Shown here piece by piece: positions 54,769 to 63,897 of a stretch of DNA of 64,000 nucleotides. The notes under the pieces are model-generated. The model was not told where the DNA came from. It saw only the letters and a list, made by a program, of their open reading frames with translations, and searched no databases. Numbering within the stretch: the first letter of the stretch is position 1; the number at the start of each line of letters is the position of its first letter. The stretch spans positions 37,907-101,906 of the forward strand of contig JAJDXS010000038.1 of assembly GCA_022823145.1 (NCBI GenBank), given 5' to 3'. The position numbers were made by a program, and so were the translations under genes. Source of the DNA: Gemmatimonadota bacterium. GTDB lineage: Bacteria > Gemmatimonadota > Gemmatimonadetes > Longimicrobiales > Gaopeijiaceae.

Positions 54769-56915
54769 GTCACCGGCCCCTGCCCCCGCGCGTGCTTCCG
54801 GAACCAGTCCATGCGGTACATCCACGTTCGGATCGTGTTGGTCGGCCGGTAGAAGTACGCGTGCCACTCGTCCTGCAGGCGGACCATCGCCGTGGGCACC
54901 TTCAGCATCTGCAGCGCCTGGTAGTATTCCTCGGTCTGGCCCATCGGCGTCCGCAGATCGCCCTCGCCGGTGATCAGCAGCGTCGGCGTCGTCACGTTGC
55001 CGACGTACATGAGCGGTGAGCGGCGCAGGTGCTCGCTCGGGTCCTCCCAGGGCAGGTTCTCGAAGTTGTTGTACCAGCCGAGGCCGTCGGTCGTGCCCAC
55101 GAAGGAGAACCAGTTCGTGACCGGACACTCGGACGAGGCTGCCGCGAAGCGGTCGGTGTGGCCGACGACCCAGGCCGTGAGCACGCCGCCCCCGCTGCAC
55201 CCGTAGACGAACATGTTCTGCTCGTCGATGTAGCCGCGCTCCAGCACCACGTCGACGCCCGCCATCAGGTCGTCGTAGTCCATGCCCGGATACGCGTTCT
55301 CGATCTCGTTGCCGAACGCGCTCCCGTAGCCGGAGCTGCCGCGCGGGTTGGTGTACAGCACCACGTACCCGCTCGCCGCCTCGAGCTGCCACTCGTACCA
55401 CATGTACGGCGTCCCGAAGCCGTAGCGGCCGTGCGGACCCCCGTGGATCGCGAGCATCAGCGGGTACTTCTTCGCGGGATCGAAGCCCGGCGGCTTCACG
55501 ATCCAGCCCTGGATCTCCAGGCCGTCCGAAGACGTGTACCACACATCCTCCACCTCGCCCAGCTCGACACCGGCAAGGATGTCGCCGTTCACGTCGGTAA
55601 TCGTGCTGATCCCGGCGCCCGCGGCCACGTCGAAAACGACGACATCGCCGGGTTCGTGCGCGCTCGACAGCACACCGGCGGCCATGCCGTTCCCCGCCAT
55701 CGAATACACGGTCAGATAGTGCTCGCCCTCGGTGATCTGCCGCACCGGCCCGTCGAGCGGGGCGAAATACAGGTTCTCCGCACCGCCGTCCGGCGCGTTG
55801 TAGTAGACCCCGCTGCCGTCCGCGGCCCACCGCAGCCCGGAGGGATCGCGGTCGCGGTCCGTCGCGATCTCACGCGCCCCGCTCCCGTCCGCGTTCATCA
55901 CGTAGATGTTGTCGGCGTAGTAGGCGTCGTCGGTCTCGTCGTGGCCAAGATACGCCACCAGGCGCCCGTCCGGCGACGGCACCGGCGAATGATCCGAGCC
56001 CGCCCGCGTCGTCAGCTGCCGGATCGCGCCCGACGCAACCGAAACGGCGTAGATCTCGGACTCGCGGAAACGGTAGTCCGAATCGGGCTCGCGCAGCGCC
56101 GAAAACAGGATCTCGGAACCGTCCGCGGACCACACCGGAGCCCCGTGGTTCCAGTCGCCGTCGGTCAGCTGGCGCGGCGTGCCGCCCGTGGCCGGAAGCA
56201 CGAAGATGTGCCTGTACCCGTCATCGGTATACCCCACGTAGTCGCGCCGGTAGTTGGGCCGCGTCACGACCTTCGGCTCCACCGTCCACTCCGCCCCCTC
56301 CGGCCGCCCCGGAATCGTGACGGTCCACTCCGGCTCGGAGGGCACCATCATCGAAAAGGCCAGCGTCTCCCCGTCCGGCGACCACGTCAGGCCGCCCGGG
56401 CCGCGCGTCAGATGGCTCACCTGCGTCTCGGCCCCCTCCGCGTCCATCCAGCGCACGAAGATCTGCGCGGCGCCGGCGTCGTCCGCGCGCACGAACGCGA
56501 TCCGCTCGCCGTCCGGAGCCCACACGGCACCGCCGCCATCGGTCAGCTGCCGGGCCCGCGCGCCGTCCGCACCGACGATGTGCAATTCCGACACCCATCG
56601 GTCCTTCATCCTGTCGATGTGCCGACGCTCGTAGAGCACCTGGCTCCCGTCGGGTGAAATCTGCGGCCCCATCCCGCCCGCGAGCAGGAACGGACGCACT
56701 TCCTCCCACTCGAAATACAGCTCCGGGGTCAGTCGGCCGGTCTGCTCCTGAGCGGCAGTGGGTTGGGGGGATGAGAGCGCGAAGATCGCCGCGAGGGCAG
56801 CGATCGCGGCGATCGGACGGGCGAGGTGTGGTGCGCAGGGGAGCCTGCGGTGAGGGTGGGGGCGTGGGCGCGGGGCGAGTCGGGCGCGTGGGCGCGAGGT
56901 GGGGCGCGGGTCCAT
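54765..56915 (-). CDS. Secreted S9-family acylaminoacyl-peptidase-like protein
   Basis: 716 residues from ATG at 56915. The N-terminus is unusually rich in Arg/Pro/His before a hydrophobic signal segment ending PTAAQ; a later start would trim it. The propeller spans about 65-440. The alpha/beta hydrolase carries Ser574 in GCSGGG (the more common form is GGSYGG), an Asp in GEGDLRTP and a His in DEWHAY. It releases N-terminal residues from peptides, probably in the periplasm. First gene of the operon with the plug protein, paralogue 3 and the 160-residue protein. Confidence 0.88.
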   Translation of the reverse strand: MDPRPTSRPRARLAPRPRPHPHRRLPCAPHLARPIAAIAALAAIFALSSPQPTAAQEQTGRLTPELYFEWEEVRPFLLAGGMGPQISPDGSQVLYERRHIDRMKDRWVSELHIVGADGARARQLTDGGGAVWAPDGERIAFVRADDAGAAQIFVRWMDAEGAETQVSHLTRGPGGLTWSPDGETLAFSMMVPSEPEWTVTIPGRPEGAEWTVEPKVVTRPNYRRDYVGYTDDGYRHIFVLPATGGTPRQLTDGDWNHGAPVWSADGSEILFSALREPDSDYRFRESEIYAVSVASGAIRQLTTRAGSDHSPVPSPDGRLVAYLGHDETDDAYYADNIYVMNADGSGAREIATDRDRDPSGLRWAADGSGVYYNAPDGGAENLYFAPLDGPVRQITEGEHYLTVYSMAGNGMAAGVLSSAHEPGDVVVFDVAAGAGISTITDVNGDILAGVELGEVEDVWYTSSDGLEIQGWIVKPPGFDPAKKYPLMLAIHGGPHGRYGFGTPYMWYEWQLEAASGYVVLYTNPRGSSGYGSAFGNEIENAYPGMDYDDLMAGVDVVLERGYIDEQNMFVYGCSGGGVLTAWVVGHTDRFAAASSECPVTNWFSFVGTTDGLGWYNNFENLPWEDPSEHLRRSPLMYVGNVTTPTLLITGEGDLRTPMGQTEEYYQALQMLKVPTAMVRLQDEWHAYFYRPTNTIRTWMYRMDWFRKHARGQGPVT

Positions 56916-57102
56916 CTGGCTTGGCTCCTGCGTGGGTGGGCGCTGGATGATGACGTTGGGGCGCTGCGGGGCACCGGGCAAGTTGACCGTGCACGGCATT
57001 TCCATCCAGATTGCCCGCTGCCTTGACCCACGATATGCGACCACACCATCCCGCACCCGGGAGCGCCGGCGACAGCGACGTGAATACCCAGGCCATTCTC
57101 GC

Positions 57103-58323
57103 GTGAACACCCGCGCCATCCTCATCGGGCTGGCACTCGGGCTGGCGCTCGGGATCGCCGCTTCCGCCACCGGTTCTCCAACGCTGCTGTGGGCGGCCGA
57201 GGCCGCCGAACCGCTCGGCCAGGTCTTCCTGCGCGCGATACAGATGGTCGTCATCCCCTTGGTCGCGGCTGTCGTCTTCGTGGGTGTCGGCCGGATCGCC
57301 AACCTGCGCGAACTGGGGCGGCTGGGGGGCCTGGCGGTGGGGTTCTTCTGGGTGACCACGCTGCCCGCGATCCTGATCGGGATGGGCCTGATGAGCTTCG
57401 CGCTCAACTTCACGGCCCCGGTGCCACCGCCCACGACCGGAACCGAGCTGGAAACCGTGGCGCCGGGCGTGGTCGACTTCCTTGTCAACCTCGTGCCGCG
57501 AAACCCCGTCGAGGTCGCCGCCGACGGCGCGCTTCTCCCCCTCCTCATCTTCGTCGTCCTCCTTGGCGCGGCCACGACCACCCTGCCGAAGGAGAAGCAG
57601 CAGATGCTCACGTCGTTCGTGGAGACGCTCGGCGACGCGCTCATCAGGCTCATGACGTGGATCCTCTGGACGGCGCCCGTGGGCGTCTTCGGTCTCGCGG
57701 CGCCGGTGATCGCGCAGACCGGGCTGGCGATGCTGCAGAACCTCGCCGTCTTCATCGTCGCGGTTGTGGTGGGCCTTTTCATCCTGAAGGGCCTCGTGCT
57801 GCTGCCCATGGTCCGGATTCTGGGCGGAGTGGGACCGGCGCGCTTCATTCGGGGAACGGTGGGCTCGTACACCGTGGGCTTTACCACGACGACATCGGTG
57901 GGCACGCTGCCGATGATGCTGCAGGAGGCGGAGAAGCTCGGCCTGTCGAAGCGCACCTTCACGCTGGTCCTGCCGCTGGCGGCCTCGATCAACCGCCCGG
58001 GCAGCGCGCTGTTTCAGGCGTGCTCGCTGGTCTTCCTCGCCGCCATGTACGGGGTGCCGCTCGACGCCGGGATGATCGCGGCGGCGGTGCTGGCGATCTT
58101 CCTCGCCTCGATGACGGTCGCGCCCGTGCCCAGCGCCAGCATCGTGTCGCTCGTGCCCGCGCTCAACGTGGTGGGCGTGCCCATCGCCGGGCTCGGGATC
58201 CTGCTCGGGATCGACCGCGTGCCGGACGTGTTCCGTTCCGCGGCCAACGTGATCGGCCACATGGCCGCGTCGACGACGGTGGAGGGGATGACGCGGCGGG
58301 AGAGTGGGAGCGAGAGAGACTGA
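57103..58323 (+). CDS. Dicarboxylate/amino-acid:cation symporter (DAACS family)
   Basis: 406 residues from GTG at 57103. About eight hydrophobic helices. The family re-entrant hairpin and TM7 regions appear as GFTTTTSVGTLPMMLQEAEKLG and ASINRPGSALFQA. It would import glutamate, aspartate or dicarboxylates with sodium or protons. It is divergent from the S9 operon (187-bp gap), so it may import products of that peptidase set (inference). Confidence 0.88.
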   Translation: MNTRAILIGLALGLALGIAASATGSPTLLWAAEAAEPLGQVFLRAIQMVVIPLVAAVVFVGVGRIANLRELGRLGGLAVGFFWVTTLPAILIGMGLMSFALNFTAPVPPPTTGTELETVAPGVVDFLVNLVPRNPVEVAADGALLPLLIFVVLLGAATTTLPKEKQQMLTSFVETLGDALIRLMTWILWTAPVGVFGLAAPVIAQTGLAMLQNLAVFIVAVVVGLFILKGLVLLPMVRILGGVGPARFIRGTVGSYTVGFTTTTSVGTLPMMLQEAEKLGLSKRTFTLVLPLAASINRPGSALFQACSLVFLAAMYGVPLDAGMIAAAVLAIFLASMTVAPVPSASIVSLVPALNVVGVPIAGLGILLGIDRVPDVFRSAANVIGHMAASTTVEGMTRRESGSERD

Positions 58324-58531
58324 GCCCGGGCCGTGAGTCTTCCGCGGGCCGGATTTTCCGGGAAGGTATCTCGGCGGAGAGTGGGACGCCGCAGGACAGG
58401 TGTGGTTCAACCTTGATGGCGTTCGCTATGTTCCACTCAACTTCGTCCGGAACTGTTGTATCCCAGGTTTCGGCAACCCGGATCGGAGGACCCCCACGCA
58501 TGCTCGAAGTGGCACCGAAGAATGGGAGACA

Positions 58532-59896
58532 ATGCCCCGCCGCATCGCCATCGTAGGCGGAGGCATATCCGGACTGGCCGCCGCCTGGGCGCTGCACCAC
58601 CACCCGGACCGGTTCGACTTCCGCCTGTTCGAGGCGCGGGACCGGATCGGCGGGAATGCGGTCACCGCCGACATGCCGCAGGATGGAGGCGGCTCGATAC
58701 CCTTCGACATCTCCGTCACCGCCTGCATCCCGTCGGTGTACCACCACATCGTGCTGCTGATGGAGCGGTTCGGCATCGACGTGATGGACACGCGGTTCAG
58801 CTACAGCGTGAAGTACGGAGACCGCGTTTACGCACACGACTTCGACTCCGACATCAAGGACGATTTGCAAGCCGAGATCGCCCGGTTCCAGCGAATCCTG
58901 AAGGGCCTGCACCGCTTCGGCTGGATGACCCGGTCCCGGTCGAAGTTGGTGAACGCCCTCAACCCGTTCAACTACATCAGCATGGGGACCGTTCTGAACC
59001 TGGCCGGCCTTTCCGGGGACTTCCGGCACATGGTGCTGAAGCCCATGTTCGTCAACTTCCTGATGGCGACCAACGTCTTCGACATGCCCGCGTCCCTCTT
59101 TTCGCGGTACCTCGAATTCTTCGATATCGAGTCGGCCACGCCCATGCAGACGTGGGATCAGGGCACGCGGCGCATCTACGAGAACCTGTCCGCCGGCTTC
59201 CGGAACAGGGTTTCGCTCAACCGGCCCGTCCGAAAGGTCCACCGTTACGCGTCCCACATCGTGGTCGAGGACGAGAACGGCGTGCAGGAGTCCTTCGACG
59301 AGGTGATCTTCGCCTGCAATGCGAACCAGACGCTGATGATCCTCGCCGAACCGACGATGCTGGAGCGCTACATCCTCTCGTCCGTGCGCTACGAGAGCGA
59401 ACTTCACAACCACGCGATCGTCCACTCCGACGCCTCGGTCCTTCCGGACAACGAAGTGCAGCCGCTGGCCACCCGGAGCAACCACATCGAGCAGTACGGC
59501 GCCAGGCCGGACAACTACGAAATCACCTATATCATGCACAACCAGCAGCCGTGGGCCGGTCGATCCGACAAGCCCTGTCTGGTGACCTACAATCCGGTCA
59601 GCCGGATCGACGAGCAGAAGATCGTAGGAAGGTGGTGGTTTCAGCACGTCGTCCACGACGTGCGCCAGGTCGCATTGCTTGTGCCCCTGTTCCGCCTCAT
59701 TCAGGGCAGGAGACGAACGTGGCACTGCGGCGCCCACACGCTGATCAACAGCCAGGAGACCTGCTTCGTCAGCGGATTGGCCGCCGCCACGCAGATCGGG
59801 GCGGATTACCCCTTCGACGACGCGGAGGCACGCCGCAGTTTCAACCACTACGGGCGCATCCTGCACGGCTGGAGGTTCAGGACGGCGCGGGGGTGA
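58532..59896 (+). CDS. FAD/NAD-binding oxidoreductase, amine-oxidase-like
   Basis: 454 residues from ATG at 58532, preceded by GGGAGA. The FAD-binding GGGISGLAAAW motif starts near residue 8, followed by FEARDRIGGNA. The rest matches the predicted NAD/FAD-binding protein group often found near cyclopropane fatty acid or carotenoid genes: ITYIMHNQQPW and ETCFVSGLAAATQIG at the end. The substrate is unknown. No partner gene sits directly beside it. Confidence 0.85.
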   Translation: MPRRIAIVGGGISGLAAAWALHHHPDRFDFRLFEARDRIGGNAVTADMPQDGGGSIPFDISVTACIPSVYHHIVLLMERFGIDVMDTRFSYSVKYGDRVYAHDFDSDIKDDLQAEIARFQRILKGLHRFGWMTRSRSKLVNALNPFNYISMGTVLNLAGLSGDFRHMVLKPMFVNFLMATNVFDMPASLFSRYLEFFDIESATPMQTWDQGTRRIYENLSAGFRNRVSLNRPVRKVHRYASHIVVEDENGVQESFDEVIFACNANQTLMILAEPTMLERYILSSVRYESELHNHAIVHSDASVLPDNEVQPLATRSNHIEQYGARPDNYEITYIMHNQQPWAGRSDKPCLVTYNPVSRIDEQKIVGRWWFQHVVHDVRQVALLVPLFRLIQGRRRTWHCGAHTLINSQETCFVSGLAAATQIGADYPFDDAEARRSFNHYGRILHGWRFRTARG

Positions 59897-60016
59897 GGGA
59901 CCGATACGGGTGTCTGGCGGCGGGGATCGAACTCACCCGAGGGCCCGCGCGAGGTCCTCGTGCTCGAACGCCGACTCCATGGTTGTCCCCACCCGTCCCC
60001 ACCAGCATTATTACTC

Positions 60017-60376
60017 ATGAGCCGCCTCTTCGCCCTCCTCGCCCTGCTGGCCCTCTCGTGGTCCCACGTCGCCGCGATCCGGTGCACGACGGGCGGATCG
60101 ATGAGCCAGAGACCCGCCGAAACCGCGATGGCACACCACCATGGAGCCTCGCAGCACGCGGGCGGAGAGTCCTCCCACTCCCATCGGCACGAAGATCCCG
60201 CGCAGGGAGAGTGCGCGATGATGTTGGCCTGCGCCGTCACGTCGGGTGAACCCCTGCGCCCGGCTCATGTCCGATCGTTTCCCGGTGTCTCCGTCCACGC
60301 CGGCCCGTTCGTCCAGCAGGCTCCCGCCATCGTCGCAACGAGCGTCGATCCTCCACCACCTCGCCACGACATCTGA
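60017..60376 (+). CDS. Small exported His-rich protein
   Basis: 119 residues from ATG at 60017. A signal peptide (LFALLALLALSWSHVAA) is followed by a His cluster, HHHGASQHAGGESSHSHRHE, and Cys residues in RCTTG and ECAMMLAC. The composition suggests metal binding, as in small copper-handling periplasmic proteins. It lies 62 bp before an outer-membrane-like protein whose start is also His-rich. No family recognised. Confidence 0.6.
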   Translation: MSRLFALLALLALSWSHVAAIRCTTGGSMSQRPAETAMAHHHGASQHAGGESSHSHRHEDPAQGECAMMLACAVTSGEPLRPAHVRSFPGVSVHAGPFVQQAPAIVATSVDPPPPRHDI

Positions 60377-60438
60377 GCCTCGGTTAGCGCCCCTCCCGGG
60401 CGTCTCTCCCGGATGTCTCTCGCAACGGCGAGGTATTC

Positions 60439-61779
60439 ATGCACATACATCGACCTGCGGCGACCGCCCACGCCGTCGTCGCGTCGGCACTCGTCTTCCT
60501 GTTCCTGCTCCCCCGGCAGGCGTCCGCGCAGCACGTGCACCCCCCGACGGAGCCCGAGGCGGGGCACCAGATGCAGCACCGGATGCTCCGGCTCCCGCTG
60601 GGCGACTGGCACGTCGTCGGGATGGGCCAGGTCTTTCCCGTGGTCACCACCGGAGGCCCGGACAACGGCGAAGGCGGCGAACTCCGCCGCACCGAGTGGT
60701 ATCTGACCCAGCCGGCCCTGATGGCCAACCTGGAGAGCCCGTCCCGCCGCCTTGTCCTCCGCACGACGCTCAACTTCGAGGGGATCACGCTGGGAGGCGG
60801 TGAACTCACCTATGGCGGCTGGGGAGAAGGCTTCATCGACAAGCGGCATCCTCACACGCTCCTTCACGAGGCCATGCTCAGCTGGAATCTCCGGGAGACC
60901 GCCGGAGGGGGGCTGTCGCTGTCCGCGGGAAAGGGCTTCGCTCCCTACGGCACCGACGATCCCATGTCCCGGCCCGGGCTCAAGTATCCCACCAACCATC
61001 ATCTCTCGCAGGTCCTCGAGCGCTGGACCGTCAACGCGATCTGGCAACTCGCCGGATGGAGCCTGGAAGCGGGCGTCTTCGGAGGCACCGAACCGGAGGG
61101 CCCGTACGATTTCGCGAACATCCGCAGCTTCCCCGACTCCTGGTCGGGCCGGCTGACGCGGAGGTGGACATCGGGGGCCGGATCCGTCACCGAGTGGGAG
61201 GCCTCCGTCTCCCGCGCTCGCGTCACGGAGTCACACGACGGCCACGACGAGACCTCCAGCCTGTCGAATGTGGCGCTGCGTCGGTCGGGACCGGCTGGCC
61301 CGGGGATGCTCTACGGGCTGGCCGAAGCCTCCCGCAACGATCCCGAAGCCGCCGAAGGGTACTTCAGCCTTCTCGCGGAGGCGCGCTACGACGCGAAACG
61401 CCACCAGCCCTATGTGCGCCTGGAATACGCGACCCGTCCCGAGTACGCGCGGACGGGACCGGCCGGCTCGGACGACTTCTTCCGCTACGATCACGGCGCG
61501 CACGCGACCGGCGCGACTCGCTGGCTCATCGCCACGGCGGCCTACGCCCGGCAGCTGAGTCCTGACCCGGTGAGCCTGCGCCCCTTCCTGGAGGTGCAGT
61601 ATCACCGGGTGCGCGCCGAAAGAGGGAATCTTCCGCGGGACGGGTTCCCCGGGACCAACTCGTCGTTCTGGGTGCTGTCCCTGGGCGCGAGGCTGTTCCT
61701 GGGAGGCGGCCCCATGCGGATGGGAAGCTACGGGTTGCTGGATCCGATGACGGCCATGGGGCGGATGATGGCCAACTGA
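60439..61779 (+). CDS. Probable outer-membrane beta-barrel protein
   Basis: 446 residues. The signal peptide ends PRQASAQ, then HVHPPTEPEAGHQMQH, rich in His and Met. The body is a run of beta strands with aromatic ends (for example EGITLGGGELTYGG, YVRLEYATRP) and AEARYDAK, typical of porin-like barrels. It probably sits in the outer membrane. The Met/His start and the small His-rich gene before it hint at copper or another metal, but this is inference. Confidence 0.65.
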   Translation: MHIHRPAATAHAVVASALVFLFLLPRQASAQHVHPPTEPEAGHQMQHRMLRLPLGDWHVVGMGQVFPVVTTGGPDNGEGGELRRTEWYLTQPALMANLESPSRRLVLRTTLNFEGITLGGGELTYGGWGEGFIDKRHPHTLLHEAMLSWNLRETAGGGLSLSAGKGFAPYGTDDPMSRPGLKYPTNHHLSQVLERWTVNAIWQLAGWSLEAGVFGGTEPEGPYDFANIRSFPDSWSGRLTRRWTSGAGSVTEWEASVSRARVTESHDGHDETSSLSNVALRRSGPAGPGMLYGLAEASRNDPEAAEGYFSLLAEARYDAKRHQPYVRLEYATRPEYARTGPAGSDDFFRYDHGAHATGATRWLIATAAYARQLSPDPVSLRPFLEVQYHRVRAERGNLPRDGFPGTNSSFWVLSLGARLFLGGGPMRMGSYGLLDPMTAMGRMMAN

Positions 61780-61980
61780 AGGGCGACGTGAGACCCCGCC
61801 GTTACGTCAGGGTTTCGTTTCTTGCGGGACGGCCGCAGACCGCGATACGCTCATGTTCATGGACCAGCAAGTCGTGTATTGATCGCATATTACGTTGACT
61901 TATGACTGAAATGGTGCGAAGCGGCTGCGGGCGAAACCAGATGGCGACGCTCGCTGTGCGAGGACGGGCGAAGAGGCGGT

Positions 61981-63897
61981 GTGGAGGTCCCCCGACATGA
62001 TCTTGCACCCACCACCATGCTGAGGTTCGCCGAAGAGATCCTGGTCCTCGTGCTGGACGAAGCGCGAGGGGAACTGGCACCCGGCCTGCCCGCACACTCG
62101 TTCGACCTGGCGCTCGCCGGAGCCGTCCTGATGGATCTCGCACTCGAGGACCGTATCGACACGGATCTCGAGCGGCTGATGCTCGTCGACTCAACGCCCC
62201 TCGACGACGACATCCTCGACCCGACGCTGGCCGACATCGCCGGCGCCGGCGAAACGCATGACACGCGCTACTGGCTCGAACGGACGGCACGGCGGGGACG
62301 CCGGATCCGCAAGGCCGCGCTGGCGCGCCTGACCGAACGAGGCGTCCTCAGGTCCGAGGCGCACGGGGTATTGTCGCTCACACCTGCGGTGTCCCGCTCC
62401 CGGCGCTATCCCATCTCCGACGGACAGCAGGTCGAGGAAGCCAGGCTGCGGGTCATGCGGATCCTGTTCAGCGACGACGTGCCCGACCCGCGCGACATCG
62501 CGATCATCGCGCTCGCAAATGCCTGCGGCGTGTTCCGCACCATCCTGACCTCGGAGGAGCGGGCGCAGGTCCGGGACCGCATCGATCTTCTGAAGAATCT
62601 CGACCTGATCGGCCGGACGATGAGCCTGGCGATCGAAGGAATCGAGGCGCGCGATGCACTGCGGCCGAAGCCCCGGCGGCCGAAGGAGATCCCGGTGGTG
62701 CCGGGGCTTCCGCTGCTGGGCAACGGCCTGGCCATGCGCAGGGGACTCGTGGCCTTCCTCGCCCGCCAGTACCGCGAACTGGGCCCGATCTTCCGAATAC
62801 GCGCTCCAGGGCGCCGGTTCGTGTGCATCGCGGGGCCGGAAGCGGCCAACTTCCTCACCTCGCACGGGAAGACCGTGTTCCGGTCGCTCGAGCCCATGGC
62901 GAGCTTCCACAATCAGATGGGTTCGTCACGTTCGATTCTGACCATGGACGGGATCGATCACGTCACAACCCGGAAGGCCCAGGCCAGGGGATACGCGGTC
63001 CGCGTCATGAGGGACCGCGCACAGGAGGTCGTCGACATCACCCGTGACGAGATCGGCGGGTGGCCGGTCGGGGAGCCGTTCGAGGCGCTGCCGGCGTTCC
63101 AGAACCTCATCGCCGAGCAGATGGGCCACATGATGGCCGGCTATTCGCCGGAGGGCTACACGCGAGATCTGTCCACGCTGCTGGGCGGACTGCTCCTCAG
63201 CGCCGCGACGGTTCCACACGTCATGAAACTCGCGCGATTCCGCCGTGCGCGGGAACGCGCCCACGAGCTGGCCCGCGAGGTCCTCGCCCACAAGCGCAAG
63301 GCGGGTCCGCGAAGAACGACGCCGGACTTCATCGACCTGATGCTCGAGCTGCGCGAAGCCGATCCCCAGCTTCTCCCCGAGACCAACCTGCCCCTGACCG
63401 TGCTCGCGCCCTACATGGTGGGTTTGGACACCACGGCGAGCACGTGTTCGTTCATGATCTACAACGTGCTGAAGCATCCCGAGATCATGGAGCGCATGAC
63501 CGCGGAGGCCGACGCCCTCCTGGATCAGGGCCCCGTGACCGCCGACGGCCTGCAACGGCTCGACGTCTCACGCCGCGTGGCGATGGAGACGCTGAGGCTT
63601 CACCCGGTCTCGCCCGCCGTACTTCGGACGACCGCCAACTCGTTCGAATTCGCGGGTCACCGGGTCGCCGCCGGCACCCAGGTCATGATCGGGACGGCGG
63701 TCGGCCACACGCTCGCCGAGTACTTCCCCGACCCGGAGCGCTTCGACATCGACCGCTACACGCCCGCCCGCGGCGAACACCGCCAGCGAGGCGCCTACGC
63801 CCCCTTCGGGGCCGGCAACCACCGGTGTCTCGGCAGCGGATCTCCAGTGGTCAGAATCACGGTAGAGTCAGGGGCTGGCGCGGTGCCCTTAGGGTGA
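61981..63897 (+). CDS. GPP34-domain and cytochrome P450 fusion, P450 C-terminus lost
   Basis: 638 residues from GTG at 61981, with AAGAGG just upstream; ATG at 62017 is the alternative. Residues 13-215 match the GPP34/GOLPH3-like domain (FAEEILVLVLDE at its start). Residues 230-620 are a cytochrome P450: VPGLPLLGNG, the I-helix GLDTTAS at 481-487, ExxR from Glu536, and the haem loop FGAGNHRCLG with Cys616. After that the normal L-helix is missing: the frame reads GSGSPVVRIT and then 11 residues encoded by the antisense of the intron-like sequence. As it stands the P450 is probably not functional. Confidence 0.82.
   Translation: MEVPRHDLAPTTMLRFAEEILVLVLDEARGELAPGLPAHSFDLALAGAVLMDLALEDRIDTDLERLMLVDSTPLDDDILDPTLADIAGAGETHDTRYWLERTARRGRRIRKAALARLTERGVLRSEAHGVLSLTPAVSRSRRYPISDGQQVEEARLRVMRILFSDDVPDPRDIAIIALANACGVFRTILTSEERAQVRDRIDLLKNLDLIGRTMSLAIEGIEARDALRPKPRRPKEIPVVPGLPLLGNGLAMRRGLVAFLARQYRELGPIFRIRAPGRRFVCIAGPEAANFLTSHGKTVFRSLEPMASFHNQMGSSRSILTMDGIDHVTTRKAQARGYAVRVMRDRAQEVVDITRDEIGGWPVGEPFEALPAFQNLIAEQMGHMMAGYSPEGYTRDLSTLLGGLLLSAATVPHVMKLARFRRARERAHELAREVLAHKRKAGPRRTTPDFIDLMLELREADPQLLPETNLPLTVLAPYMVGLDTTASTCSFMIYNVLKHPEIMERMTAEADALLDQGPVTADGLQRLDVSRRVAMETLRLHPVSPAVLRTTANSFEFAGHRVAAGTQVMIGTAVGHTLAEYFPDPERFDIDRYTPARGEHRQRGAYAPFGAGNHRCLGSGSPVVRITVESGAGAVPLG

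Noticed and set aside
56916..57102. Promoter pair between the S9 operon and the symporter
   Set aside because: A TTGACC occurs at 57023 but no acceptable -10 is found 16-18 bp away on either strand.
61780..61980. A gene or promoter in the AT-richer stretch before the P450 fusion
   Set aside because: Short frames on both strands have no motif or ribosome-binding site. Hexamers such as TTGATC and ATGACT are spaced 17 bp but match too weakly to call.
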